Assembly: GCA_964431805.1 (NCBI GenBank) | Contig: CAYSKV010000005.1 | Span: forward strand, 1 to 64,000 | Reading direction: 5' to 3' | Source of the DNA: JACPHD01 sp964431805 | GTDB lineage: Bacteria > Patescibacteriota > Patescibacteriia > Patescibacteriales > GWC2-42-12 | Length of the DNA: 64,000 bases | Part shown: positions 40,616 through 48,261 of the stretch, one piece after another | Position numbering within the stretch: position 1 is the stretch's first letter | Layout: the number at the start of each line of letters is the position of its first letter | Position numbers and translations under genes: made by a program | Notes under the pieces: model-generated | Told to the model about the DNA's origin: nothing | The model's input: only the letters and a program-made list of their open reading frames with translations | Database searches by the model: none

Positions 40616-42685
40616 CTATTTCTTACTTTTTATTTTGGCTAAAACTAGCTTTATTTCATCCCAGCTATAATCTTCGCCCAATATCTCGTGAATTGGCGTT
40701 AATTTATCCGTGCCAGCAGTCTTAATCGCGGCTATAATTTTTTTCTGCCGCTCTAGCTTTACTAATTTATCAATCTTAACTCCTAAACCTTTTTCTATTA
40801 AAAAACATAAATGGCTAATAATCGTATCAATCGTTAACTCTCGCGCTTCGGCGATTTTTTCTAAACTTAATCCTTTATTCCATAATTCCAAAGTTTCTAG
40901 TTGTGTTAACTTAGTTGATAGGCTTGAAGTTTTCTTTTTGTGTTTTTCTTCAAATTGAACTTTTTCTACTTCGCCCATATCTTTTACTAAACAATTATCG
41001 CACTTAGCGCATTTATCGGCTTCGAGCTCGCCGAAATAATCTAAAATATATTTTTGCCGACAACCAAAATGATAAATATAATTTTCCATTAAATCTAACT
41101 TTTTATAAGCATGCTTTAATTTGTGTTTCAAGGCCGCGAAGTCTAATTTAACTTCATCTCCCTCTACCCGTTTTAAAATTTTTATTTCTGTGCCGCGAAA
41201 CGGCGGAACATATTCAGCCAATTCCAACTCTTTTAATTTTTTAATTAAACGCGCCAAAGTATCTTTCTTAACTTTTAAAATATCTGCCATCTCTTCTAAA
41301 TTAGCATACATACCTTTCTCTAGTTCGTCACCATATTTATTTATTAATTGTTCCAAATTATTGCGCTGGCTTTTACTTTTAAATTTTTGACTTTCAGTTT
41401 TCAGCTTTTCACTTTTAACTTTTATATACGCTTGCCCAACGCGATCATGCGAGCGCGCTATATAACCCTCGCGTTCTAAAACTTTTAAACCAGTACCAAC
41501 GGCCATTTCTGGAACTTTATCCGATAACATTTCCGCAATTTCGGAATAAGTAATTAAAATCGTGTCGGTCTCGTAATTCTTTAAAATTTCATACATTTCT
41601 AAAATCATTTCTGGTGGCGGATTATCGCCTTTTATAAAAAATTCTTGTAAATAACGATCGCGCGGACTGTAAAGTAATAAACAAAAACTTTGTTTGCCAT
41701 CACGGCCGGCTCGACCGGCTTCTTGGTAGTAAGCTTCAATCGTGCCCGGCATATCATAATGAATAACAAATCTAATATCGCGCTTATCAATACCTAAGCC
41801 AAAAGCATTAGTGGCAACGATAACTTTAGCTTTGCCTTTCATAAAATTTTCTTGCACCCATTTTCTGTCTTCCGCTTCCATGCCCGCATGATAACTAACA
41901 GCTTCAATATTATTGCCCAATAAAACTTGCAACAATTCATCGGCGCGCGACCTTGTACCAACATAAATTATGCCGGTTCCGTCAGGCGCGCTAGAAATTG
42001 CGTCTAAAACAAATTGCGGTTTACGCGAATCCTGAGTATTAATCACGCCAAACTGCAAATTCGGTCGCGCGAAACCAGTAATAACTAAACTCGGATTAAT
42101 TAAACCTAATTGTTTTATAATGTCATCTCTAACTTCTAGCGTGGCCGTAGCGGTTAAAGCTAAAACTATAGGATTGCCTAAATTTTCAATCGCGCTTTTC
42201 ATTTTTATATAACTTGGTCTAAAATCGTGACCCCATTGACTAATACAATGCGCTTCGTCAACCGCGAATAAACTCACTTTAATTTGTTTTAAAGCAGCTA
42301 TAAAGTCGGAGCTATAAAATCTTTCTGGCGCGATATAAAGCAACTTGTATTGGCCGGCTTTAACCGCTTCTATCCTATTAGCAGTTTCAGTTTGGCTGAT
42401 GGAAGAATTTATAAAAGTGGCTGGTATGCCAATTTTTTGTAAACCATCAACTTGATCTTTCATTAAAGCAATTAAGGGCGAAATTACTAAAGTAACGCCG
42501 TCTAAAACTAAGGCTGGTAATTGATAACATAGCGATTTGCCGCCGCCAGTCGGCATGATTACTACCGTAGAAATTCCAGCTAAAATATTATCAATTACTT
42601 TTTCCTGGCCAGGTCGAAATGCCTTAAAACCATAATGAAGTTTAAGCAGTTCTAAAAGTTGTTGTTTTTTGTTATTTTCAGCCAT
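40616..42685 (-). CDS. recQ: ATP-dependent DNA helicase RecQ
   Basis: 3'-5' helicase. Motif 0 GFKAFRPGQEKVI, Walker A MPTGGGKSLCYQ (about 40), DEAH box AVDEAHCISQWGHDFRP (about 140), and motif VI YYQEAGRAGRDG (about 315). The RQC zinc site includes CRQKYILDYFG and CAKCDNC. The C-terminus (about 590-689) is helix-turn-helix-like rather than classical HRDC. At about residues 425-445 a Lys/Ser/Glu-rich stretch encoded by a 7-nt repeat is inserted in frame. Confidence 0.96.
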   Translation of the reverse strand: MAENNKKQQLLELLKLHYGFKAFRPGQEKVIDNILAGISTVVIMPTGGGKSLCYQLPALVLDGVTLVISPLIALMKDQVDGLQKIGIPATFINSSISQTETANRIEAVKAGQYKLLYIAPERFYSSDFIAALKQIKVSLFAVDEAHCISQWGHDFRPSYIKMKSAIENLGNPIVLALTATATLEVRDDIIKQLGLINPSLVITGFARPNLQFGVINTQDSRKPQFVLDAISSAPDGTGIIYVGTRSRADELLQVLLGNNIEAVSYHAGMEAEDRKWVQENFMKGKAKVIVATNAFGLGIDKRDIRFVIHYDMPGTIEAYYQEAGRAGRDGKQSFCLLLYSPRDRYLQEFFIKGDNPPPEMILEMYEILKNYETDTILITYSEIAEMLSDKVPEMAVGTGLKVLEREGYIARSHDRVGQAYIKVKSEKLKTESQKFKSKSQRNNLEQLINKYGDELEKGMYANLEEMADILKVKKDTLARLIKKLKELELAEYVPPFRGTEIKILKRVEGDEVKLDFAALKHKLKHAYKKLDLMENYIYHFGCRQKYILDYFGELEADKCAKCDNCLVKDMGEVEKVQFEEKHKKKTSSLSTKLTQLETLELWNKGLSLEKIAEARELTIDTIISHLCFLIEKGLGVKIDKLVKLERQKKIIAAIKTAGTDKLTPIHEILGEDYSWDEIKLVLAKIKSKK
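41385..41425. repeat. Heptanucleotide repeat inside recQ
   Basis: Plus-strand units gactttc, agttttc, agctttt, cactttt, aactttt in sequence. Read in the recQ frame they give KVKSEKLKTESQKFKSKSQ. The insertion lies between the helicase core and the RQC domain and keeps the frame. Confidence 0.65.
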
Positions 42686-42790
42686 TTGACAATTATTATT
42701 TAATAAACTAATTTAAGATTAACACAAGACAAAAATTAAGACAAAAAATCTAAAATAAACCGATCTTTTAACAACTTACAAGGAGAGAAT

Positions 42791-43747
42791 ATGAAAAAAA
42801 CGATTTTAGGAAACACGATTTCTCGGGTAATAACTTCATCTATAATGGGACATTCTGGTAGCGGCATGTTTCCATTAACTTTATTTCCTCCATACCAAAG
42901 GTTGATGAGAGTTATAAAACAAGCCGAAATTTATAATTTAACAAAATCATCAACGGCAGAAAAGAACACTGGCAATTTTATTTTGGGCAATCCTTTTACT
43001 TGGAAATATATTCAACAAATAGGCGAAAATGGATTGCTAAATGCTTATGGTTTAACCAACCACGGGGTCAGAATAAACTCTAAAGGAGCCGCTTTTGCCT
43101 GCAGTTATGGTTTTAAAGTAATTCCTAATTTTTACCCGCAATTTGCTAAAGGTAGAGAAATCGCGGCTAAACAAAACAAGCCAATTGAGGCCGGTCTTGA
43201 TATCACAATTAAAGCAACTGTCCAGGCGATAAAAAGATATAGCCGGATAATGGAACATTATTTTTGGGCGGTGGAATTAAATTATTCCTGCCCAAATTCT
43301 AAAGAAAAAATCCGAGAAAACATAGCCGATGCCCTGGCTTGTACTAAAGCCGTCAGAAAAGCATTCCCCAATCTTATTATAATCGCCAAAATTAGTTATG
43401 TTCATCCGATTGAATTTGTCCAGGAATTAGTTAGGTTTGGCGCGGACGTTATTCATGCTATTAACACCATCCCTTATGACATGGTATACAAAAATGGCGC
43501 CCCCTCCCCCTTGGCTGATGTTGGCGGCGGCGGAGTTTCTGGCAAACCAATAAGTCGTATGGCCTTTGAATACAACTGCCTACTTAGAAAAAAAACTCAC
43601 GCTGATATCATTATGGGGGGTGGCATAACTTGTCTTGATGATGCCAACAGATATTTTAATGAAGCTGGCGCCGACATTATCAGTATCTGCACTATGGCGC
43701 GATTAAACCCGAAAGAAGCAGAAAAAATCATCGAATTTTACGCCTAA
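42791..43747 (+). CDS. Dihydroorotate dehydrogenase-like FMN protein
   Basis: 318 residues, TIM barrel. VELNYSCPNS (about 160) matches the family pattern around the active-site Cys/Ser. GVSGKPISRMAFE and IIMGGGITCLDDANRYFNEAGADIISICTMA match the FMN phosphate region. The N-terminus (TISRVITSSIMGHSGSGMFPLT) differs from PyrD, so the substrate may not be dihydroorotate. Strong SD (ACAAGGAGAG). Single gene with its own terminator. Confidence 0.75.
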   Translation: MKKTILGNTISRVITSSIMGHSGSGMFPLTLFPPYQRLMRVIKQAEIYNLTKSSTAEKNTGNFILGNPFTWKYIQQIGENGLLNAYGLTNHGVRINSKGAAFACSYGFKVIPNFYPQFAKGREIAAKQNKPIEAGLDITIKATVQAIKRYSRIMEHYFWAVELNYSCPNSKEKIRENIADALACTKAVRKAFPNLIIIAKISYVHPIEFVQELVRFGADVIHAINTIPYDMVYKNGAPSPLADVGGGGVSGKPISRMAFEYNCLLRKKTHADIIMGGGITCLDDANRYFNEAGADIISICTMARLNPKEAEKIIEFYA

Positions 43748-43766
43748 GCACTAAAGGTAATACAAA

Positions 43767-43788
43767 ACCCGGAAAATAAATTCCGGGT
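43767..43788. terminator. Bidirectional terminator
   Basis: ACCCGGAA (43767-43774) pairs with TTCCGGGT (43781-43788), between the convergent 42791 gene and folD. Confidence 0.85.
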
Positions 43789-43807
43789 TCTTTTTATTTT
43801 AACTATT

Positions 43808-44668
43808 TTATTTCTTTCTCTTTTTGTAAATCTCTACTGTATTTTTAAACGCCATGGCAATAGTCATAGGTCCGACGCCGCCGGGTACCGGCGCAATATA
43901 ACCAACCTTATCTTTTACATCTTCAAAATCAACATCGCCAACAGTTTTCCCGCTTTGTTTAGAAATGCCTACGTCTATAATCACCGCGTCCTGTTTTATC
44001 ATGTCTTTTTTTATAAACTTTGGTTTGCCTACGGCCGTAATTAAAATGTCAGCTTGTCTAGTTGTATCTTTTAACTTTTTGTCATCCGCTTTAACCATTT
44101 CTGTTTTAGCGCCCCGGCATTTTAAAACATAGGCTAAACTTTTTCCGAAAATATCTGAATTAGAAATAATACAAACTTGCTTATTTTCAATTTTATAATT
44201 TATATCATTTAACATCTCTAAAACTGTAGCGAATACCGGCGGCATTAAAGCGGAAGAATGGCAATCAGAGAGTAATTTTTCTAAATTGTCAGGATGAAAA
44301 CCGTCAACATCTTTAGCTGAATCAAGCGCCATAATAATTGTATCTGTATCAATTTTGTCAGGTAACGGAAGCTGGATTAAAATCGCATCAATAGTTTCGT
44401 CTTCATTTAAACATTTTATCATCTCTAAAACTTCTTGCTCGCTAATGTTCCCCGCGCATTTATATAGATGCGTATCAATCCCGACTTTTTTGGCTTCGCG
44501 CTCTTTTAGACTTACGTACAACTCTGAGTCCGGTCGTTCACCGATTAAAATAATTGCCAAGTTCGGCCTGGTAATATTATGAATATTTTTATTTAAGCTG
44601 AGAATTTCTTTAACGATATCATCTTTCATTTTTTCAGCTAATTTTTTACCATCAATGATTTTAAACAT
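43808..44668 (-). CDS. folD: Methylenetetrahydrofolate dehydrogenase/cyclohydrolase
   Basis: Bifunctional folate enzyme. IGERPDSELYVSLKEREAKKVGID (with the YVxxK-type catalytic Tyr/Lys), ILIQLPLP, DVDGFHPDN, and AVIIDVGISKQSGKTVGDVDFEDV...APVPGGVGPMTIAML-like (here MAF) at the C-terminus. Start at 44668 (MFKIIDGKKLAEKM), two bases after the glyA stop. About 286 residues, normal. Its neighbour glyA supplies methylene-THF. Confidence 0.95.
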   Translation of the reverse strand: MFKIIDGKKLAEKMKDDIVKEILSLNKNIHNITRPNLAIILIGERPDSELYVSLKEREAKKVGIDTHLYKCAGNISEQEVLEMIKCLNEDETIDAILIQLPLPDKIDTDTIIMALDSAKDVDGFHPDNLEKLLSDCHSSALMPPVFATVLEMLNDINYKIENKQVCIISNSDIFGKSLAYVLKCRGAKTEMVKADDKKLKDTTRQADILITAVGKPKFIKKDMIKQDAVIIDVGISKQSGKTVGDVDFEDVKDKVGYIAPVPGGVGPMTIAMAFKNTVEIYKKRKK

Positions 44669-44670
44669 AA

Positions 44671-45918
44671 TTAAATACTCGGTATGGGAAATTCCAAACA
44701 CATTTTTTTAACTTCTTCTTTAATACTTTCTAATATTTCTATTTCTTCCTTATTTTTAATGGCCGCATTAATCCAAGCAACAATTTTTTTAATTTCTTCT
44801 TGTTTCATGCCGCGGGTAGTTATAGCCGCTGTGCCGAAACGAACGCCCGACGGATTCATCGGCGGGTTTGGGTCATTCGGAATAGTGGAACGGGAAACCG
44901 AAATACCGCATCTCTCTAAAATAACTTCAACATCTTTTCCGCCGATATCTTTACTCGTCATATCAACTACCATTAAATGATTATCCGTGCCGCCGGAAAT
45001 TACTTTATAGCCTAATTTTATAAATTCTTCGGCCATAAGTTTGGCGTTGACGATTACTTGTTTAGCATATTGTTTAAATTCTGGTTTTAAAGCTTCGCCG
45101 AATGCCACGGCCTTAGCTGCGTTTATGTGATCGTGTGGGCCACCTTGCATACCGGGGAAAACCGCTTTATCAATTTGCTTAGCGAATTGTTCTTTACACA
45201 TTATCATAGCGCCGCGCGGTCCGCGCAAAGTTTTATGAGTCGTGGTTGAAACTACATCAAAAATCGGCACCGGATTATTCATTTCTCCGGCTGCAATTAA
45301 ACCGGCCGTATGCGCTATATCGGCAAAAGTAAACGCGCCAACTTCATCCGCAATATCTTTAAATTTTTGCCATTCAATTTCTCGAGAATAAGCGCTATAA
45401 CCAGCTACAATCATTTTTGGTTTTTCTCTGATTGCAATTTCTCTAACTTTATCCATATTAATTTTGCCGGTAGCCGGATCAACTTCATATTGGGTAAAAT
45501 TATATAACATGCCGGAAAAATTTACCGGATGGCCGTGCGATAAATGCCCGCCATGGTCAAGTTTCAAACCTAAAACTTTATCGCCTGGTTTTAAAAATGC
45601 CATATACACAGCCGCGTTAGCCGGCGAACCGGATAAAGGCTGGACATTAACATGTTCGGCGGAAAATAATTTTTTCGCCCGTTCTCTAGCAATATTTTCC
45701 ACTTCATCAATATATTGGTTGCCGCCATAATAACGATGACCTGGTGTGCCTTCAGAATATTTATTAGTTAAAACAGTGGCCATAGTTTCTAACACGGCTT
45801 TTGATGCATAATTTTCCGAAGCAATTAATTCCATTTCTTCTGCTTGCCTAGTCATTTCTCTTTTGACCGCGGCCATAACTTCTTTATCTTGTTCGTTTAA
45901 ATTTTTATAGCTTAACAT
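44671..45918 (-). CDS. glyA: Serine hydroxymethyltransferase
   Basis: PLP enzyme that converts Ser and THF to Gly and methylene-THF. ELIASENYASKAVLE, EGTPGHRYYGGNQYIDEVE, LSGSPANAAVYMAFLKPGD, and STTTHKTLRGPRGA with the PLP Lys (near residue 228). 415 residues, normal. It forms a two-gene one-carbon operon with folD. No SD. Confidence 0.97.
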   Translation of the reverse strand: MLSYKNLNEQDKEVMAAVKREMTRQAEEMELIASENYASKAVLETMATVLTNKYSEGTPGHRYYGGNQYIDEVENIARERAKKLFSAEHVNVQPLSGSPANAAVYMAFLKPGDKVLGLKLDHGGHLSHGHPVNFSGMLYNFTQYEVDPATGKINMDKVREIAIREKPKMIVAGYSAYSREIEWQKFKDIADEVGAFTFADIAHTAGLIAAGEMNNPVPIFDVVSTTTHKTLRGPRGAMIMCKEQFAKQIDKAVFPGMQGGPHDHINAAKAVAFGEALKPEFKQYAKQVIVNAKLMAEEFIKLGYKVISGGTDNHLMVVDMTSKDIGGKDVEVILERCGISVSRSTIPNDPNPPMNPSGVRFGTAAITTRGMKQEEIKKIVAWINAAIKNKEEIEILESIKEEVKKMCLEFPIPSI

Positions 45919-46050
45919 ATTTTTAAAAGTTAAAATTAATTAATGAAATTATTAAAATTTGGTTGCTTTTTATAACATTTTATTGATTTTAATTTAGTAA
46001 ACTTGTGTTATAATCTTAATTTAAATATGGTACTTTGTCAAAAAGAAAAA

Positions 46051-46072
46051 GGCAGGGTTTTTAGGCCCTGCC
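46051..46072 (-). terminator. Terminator after the tiny ORFs
   Basis: GGCAGGG (46051-46057) pairs with CCCTGCC (46066-46072), followed on the minus strand by a T run. It ends a minus-strand transcript covering 46177-46380, which shows that this region is transcribed as a unit. Confidence 0.8.
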
Positions 46073-46176
46073 TCGGTTAAAGGTTCTAATTTGTTAACTT
46101 TTTAGTTTGGTTTAATTCAACTTTTTACGTCGTTTAGTTTTTAGTTAACTCTTCCAGTTAATTTTCTAACTGCTCC

Positions 46177-46245
46177 TTATTTAAAGGATCTTAAGATCCG
46201 ATGCCAAAAAATCTCTCCCCTACCTTTTAGGAATACTTTTGCCAT
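46177..46245 (-). CDS. Tiny SD-led reading frame (22 aa)
   Basis: Reads MAKVFLKGRGEIFWHRILRS and two more residues. It is preceded by GGCGGAGG and starts directly on the base after the TGA that ends the frame running on from 46380. Without homologues it may be a chance frame; the SD and terminator context is what supports it. Confidence 0.3.
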   Translation of the reverse strand: MAKVFLKGRGEIFWHRILRSFK

Positions 46246-46323
46246 TCAAACCTCCGCCCTAAACTTTGGTTTGTTTGAAGTTAATATTTCTGGTTTCGCG
46301 AAGTTTAATGTCTGCTCTGACAG

Positions 46324-46380
46324 CTACGCGAATGCCATGACCAACCCTACAGACAGCAGAACAAGCCAAAACTTCTTCAT
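46324..46380 (-). CDS. Signal-peptide-like mini-ORF ended by TAG
   Basis: Strong SD (TTAGGAGGG) before ATG, then MKKFWLVLLSVGLVMAFA and TAG. The peptide has the make-up of a complete signal sequence and stops exactly where a cleavage site would be. After the TAG the same frame stays open for 25 codons (to TGA at 46246). So it may be a small secreted-protein gene broken by a nonsense change, or a leader peptide. Confidence 0.4.
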   Translation of the reverse strand: MKKFWLVLLSVGLVMAFA

Positions 46381-46538
46381 AATTATCCCTCCTAAAATAT
46401 TTTGGCCGGGTTAAGAAACTCTGAAAATAACGACAATCGTTAAAATATTATCCTCCTTTCCCTTGTTAGCAATAAAAACTAACTAGGTTAATTATGCTTT
46501 AATATTATTATAAAAAGCCTCTTTGGTCAATAATTTGT

Positions 46539-46567
46539 TTGACATGATTTATTTTATATATTAAAGT
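46539..46567 (+). promoter_or_regulatory. Promoter of the 46624 gene
   Basis: TTGACA (46539-46544), 17-nt spacer, TAAAGT (46562-46567). Confidence 0.65.
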
Positions 46568-46623
46568 AAAATGTCGGACAAAATTTAGAAAAACAAAACA
46601 ATAAAAAATAAGGGGGATTTCTA

Positions 46624-47058
46624 GTGCGTAATAAAACAAAAATTGCCAAAGAAAATCAAGGTCTTAATCGAGAAGGTATAAAAGCGGTTATTTTGTTTTA
46701 TCAAACTGCAAAAGAAAGAAGAATCGCGGCATTAATGCTGGAGAAAAAAAGAATTGATCATTTACTTGAAGTTACTAAACATACTCAGTTATGGCAACTC
46801 TGCAGAAGATACACCAGACGGCAAATGATTGATTATAAAGGAAAAATTGAAAAAAAAATTGCGAAACTTATAGCGTTAGCTGATGATTTCGCAAAGTTGG
46901 CATCAAGGCTCACAGCCGATGATGTGGAAATAATGGAGGAAGAATTTTTGGCAGAATTTGGAAAAATTATCAGCGAAAAACAAACTGTCCAAAAAAACTT
47001 ATCTCTAAAAAACTATCCTGACGCCGACTTTTTCGAAAAAAAACTTGCTTCGTGGTAA
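46624..47058 (+). CDS. Orphan helical protein with GTG start and SD
   Basis: 144 residues, highly charged (Lys, Arg, Glu) and probably all helical. No family recognised. The start is GTG after ATAAGGGGG. It has its own promoter and terminator. No signal peptide or membrane helix; it could bind nucleic acid, but nothing specific shows this. Confidence 0.6.
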   Translation: MRNKTKIAKENQGLNREGIKAVILFYQTAKERRIAALMLEKKRIDHLLEVTKHTQLWQLCRRYTRRQMIDYKGKIEKKIAKLIALADDFAKLASRLTADDVEIMEEEFLAEFGKIISEKQTVQKNLSLKNYPDADFFEKKLASW

Positions 47059-47079
47059 AAATTGTGGAAGCAATATAAA

Positions 47080-47100
47080 CCCTCTTCTTTCCGAAGAGGG
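47080..47100 (+). terminator. Terminator of the 46624 gene
   Basis: CCCTCTTC (47080-47087) pairs with GAAGAGGG (47093-47100), followed by ATTTTTTT. Confidence 0.85.
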
Positions 47101-47135
47101 ATTTTTTTATTATTAAATAATTTTTAAAAAAAGTG

Positions 47136-47167
47136 AAAGCGGTAGGGCTCGAAAGTCCTACCGCTTT
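47136..47167. terminator. Bidirectional terminator
   Basis: AAAGCGGTAGG (47136-47146) pairs with CCTACCGCTTT (47157-47167). On the minus strand it ends the transcript of the tiny frames 47206-47546. Confidence 0.85.
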
Positions 47168-47205
47168 TTTTACTTCAGGCTAAAAGCCTATGGTACAGGT
47201 GAAGG

Positions 47206-47301
47206 TTAGGCTTTGGCCGTCTCTGCTGCGAAAATGCCGCCGTTGGCTTGACTTTTCAAGGCGACGATCACGTTTTCTCTGCGGGAGCTTTCTTCATTCA
47301 A
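47206..47301 (-). CDS. Possible broken or recoded small gene
   Basis: Reads (TTG) NEESSRRENVIVALKSQANG and ten more residues, ending AAETAKA and stop. A strong SD (AAGGAGGG) lies before an ATG at 47314, whose frame (MCCRIE, stop) differs by one position and ends inside this frame. Either a frameshift has broken one small gene, or these are coupled mini-frames. GC is clearly higher than around it. Confidence 0.3.
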   Translation of the reverse strand: MNEESSRRENVIVALKSQANGGIFAAETAKA

Positions 47302-47387
47302 TCCTACAACACATGATACCCTCCTTACGGGTTATCGCGGTGTTATGGCTTTGAGCCGTTTTTTCTTCGGAATATTTCCGAGGTCCG

Positions 47388-47546
47388 CTATCGCCTGCGA
47401 GACGGATTTTCTGTCCGGTGGCAAACGATATTGTCTGAGTAAAAACTTTGCCTTAACTTAGTCGCCGCCAAGTTGCAATAAAATTTATAAATAATAGTCG
47501 GCGCTAAAAGCAAAATTAATACAACACCACATACATCTGGATTCAA
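47388..47546 (-). CDS. Possible 52-aa membrane peptide with TTG start
   Basis: AAGGAGGG nine bases before TTG. The peptide reads MNPDVCGVVLILLLAPTIIY, then a basic tail ending NPSRRR. One membrane helix. It is transcribed with the 47206-47314 frames toward the terminator at 47136. No family. Confidence 0.35.
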   Translation of the reverse strand: MNPDVCGVVLILLLAPTIIYKFYCNLAATKLRQSFYSDNIVCHRTENPSRRR

Positions 47547-47644
47547 TCCCCTTACCCTCCTTTCATTAAAATAGAAAACAAAAAGAGCCAATATTTAAAA
47601 ACACTTTCTACATACTATTAAAAATTTTTTAACTTGTCAATAGT

Positions 47645-48232
47645 TTATCTTAATTTTTTATAAGTCATTTTCTTTAAACCTTTCCACCAATCTGTAAATT
47701 CAAGTTTTGTCATCTCTTTAAAAATTAATTTGGCTGATTTTGTTTCTATGGCTTTACCAACATTATCAATCCAACCTTGGGCAGATTTATAGCCTAAATC
47801 AACATATTCTTTGGCTTGAAAAGCCTGCTCTAGCCAATCAGCGTCTTTAGCAATTATACCTTCTTTAGTATTTCTGTTTTCAAATTCATCAAAATATTTC
47901 TTCCATTTTTCGCCAACTTTAGCTAATTTTTCCACCTGGTCATTAAAAGCATGGGATTCCGCTTCTTCGCTATTAAAATATCTGGCTGCAACTTTATGGT
48001 GATCACCAATTCTAATTTCGCCATTATCATGAACTAAAATCATAGCCGCAACTTTCTCCGGATTTTTTATGCCTTCCATCACGGCTAAAATATAACTGAT
48101 TTGCGCTGCCCGCATTACATGCTCGGCTACGCTATCCGGATCTTTTATGCCGCATAACTTAAAGCCGTTATGCTTAATACGTTTTAATTGATTTATTTCA
48201 AAAATGAAATTTGCCGCATTTTTGGGATTCAT
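47645..48232 (-). CDS. HD-domain phosphohydrolase (HDDC2/YfbR-like)
   Basis: 195 residues. Metal ligands: H in VAEHVMRAAQ (about 38), HD in MILVHDNGEIRIGDH (about 68) and D in IIAKDADWLEQAFQ (about 125). This pattern fits 5'-deoxynucleotidase-like HD proteins. 29 nt downstream of elp3, probably cotranscribed with it. Confidence 0.85.
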   Translation of the reverse strand: MNPKNAANFIFEINQLKRIKHNGFKLCGIKDPDSVAEHVMRAAQISYILAVMEGIKNPEKVAAMILVHDNGEIRIGDHHKVAARYFNSEEAESHAFNDQVEKLAKVGEKWKKYFDEFENRNTKEGIIAKDADWLEQAFQAKEYVDLGYKSAQGWIDNVGKAIETKSAKLIFKEMTKLEFTDWWKGLKKMTYKKLR

Positions 48233-48261
48233 ATTTTTTATTTATAAATTTATGTAAACAA

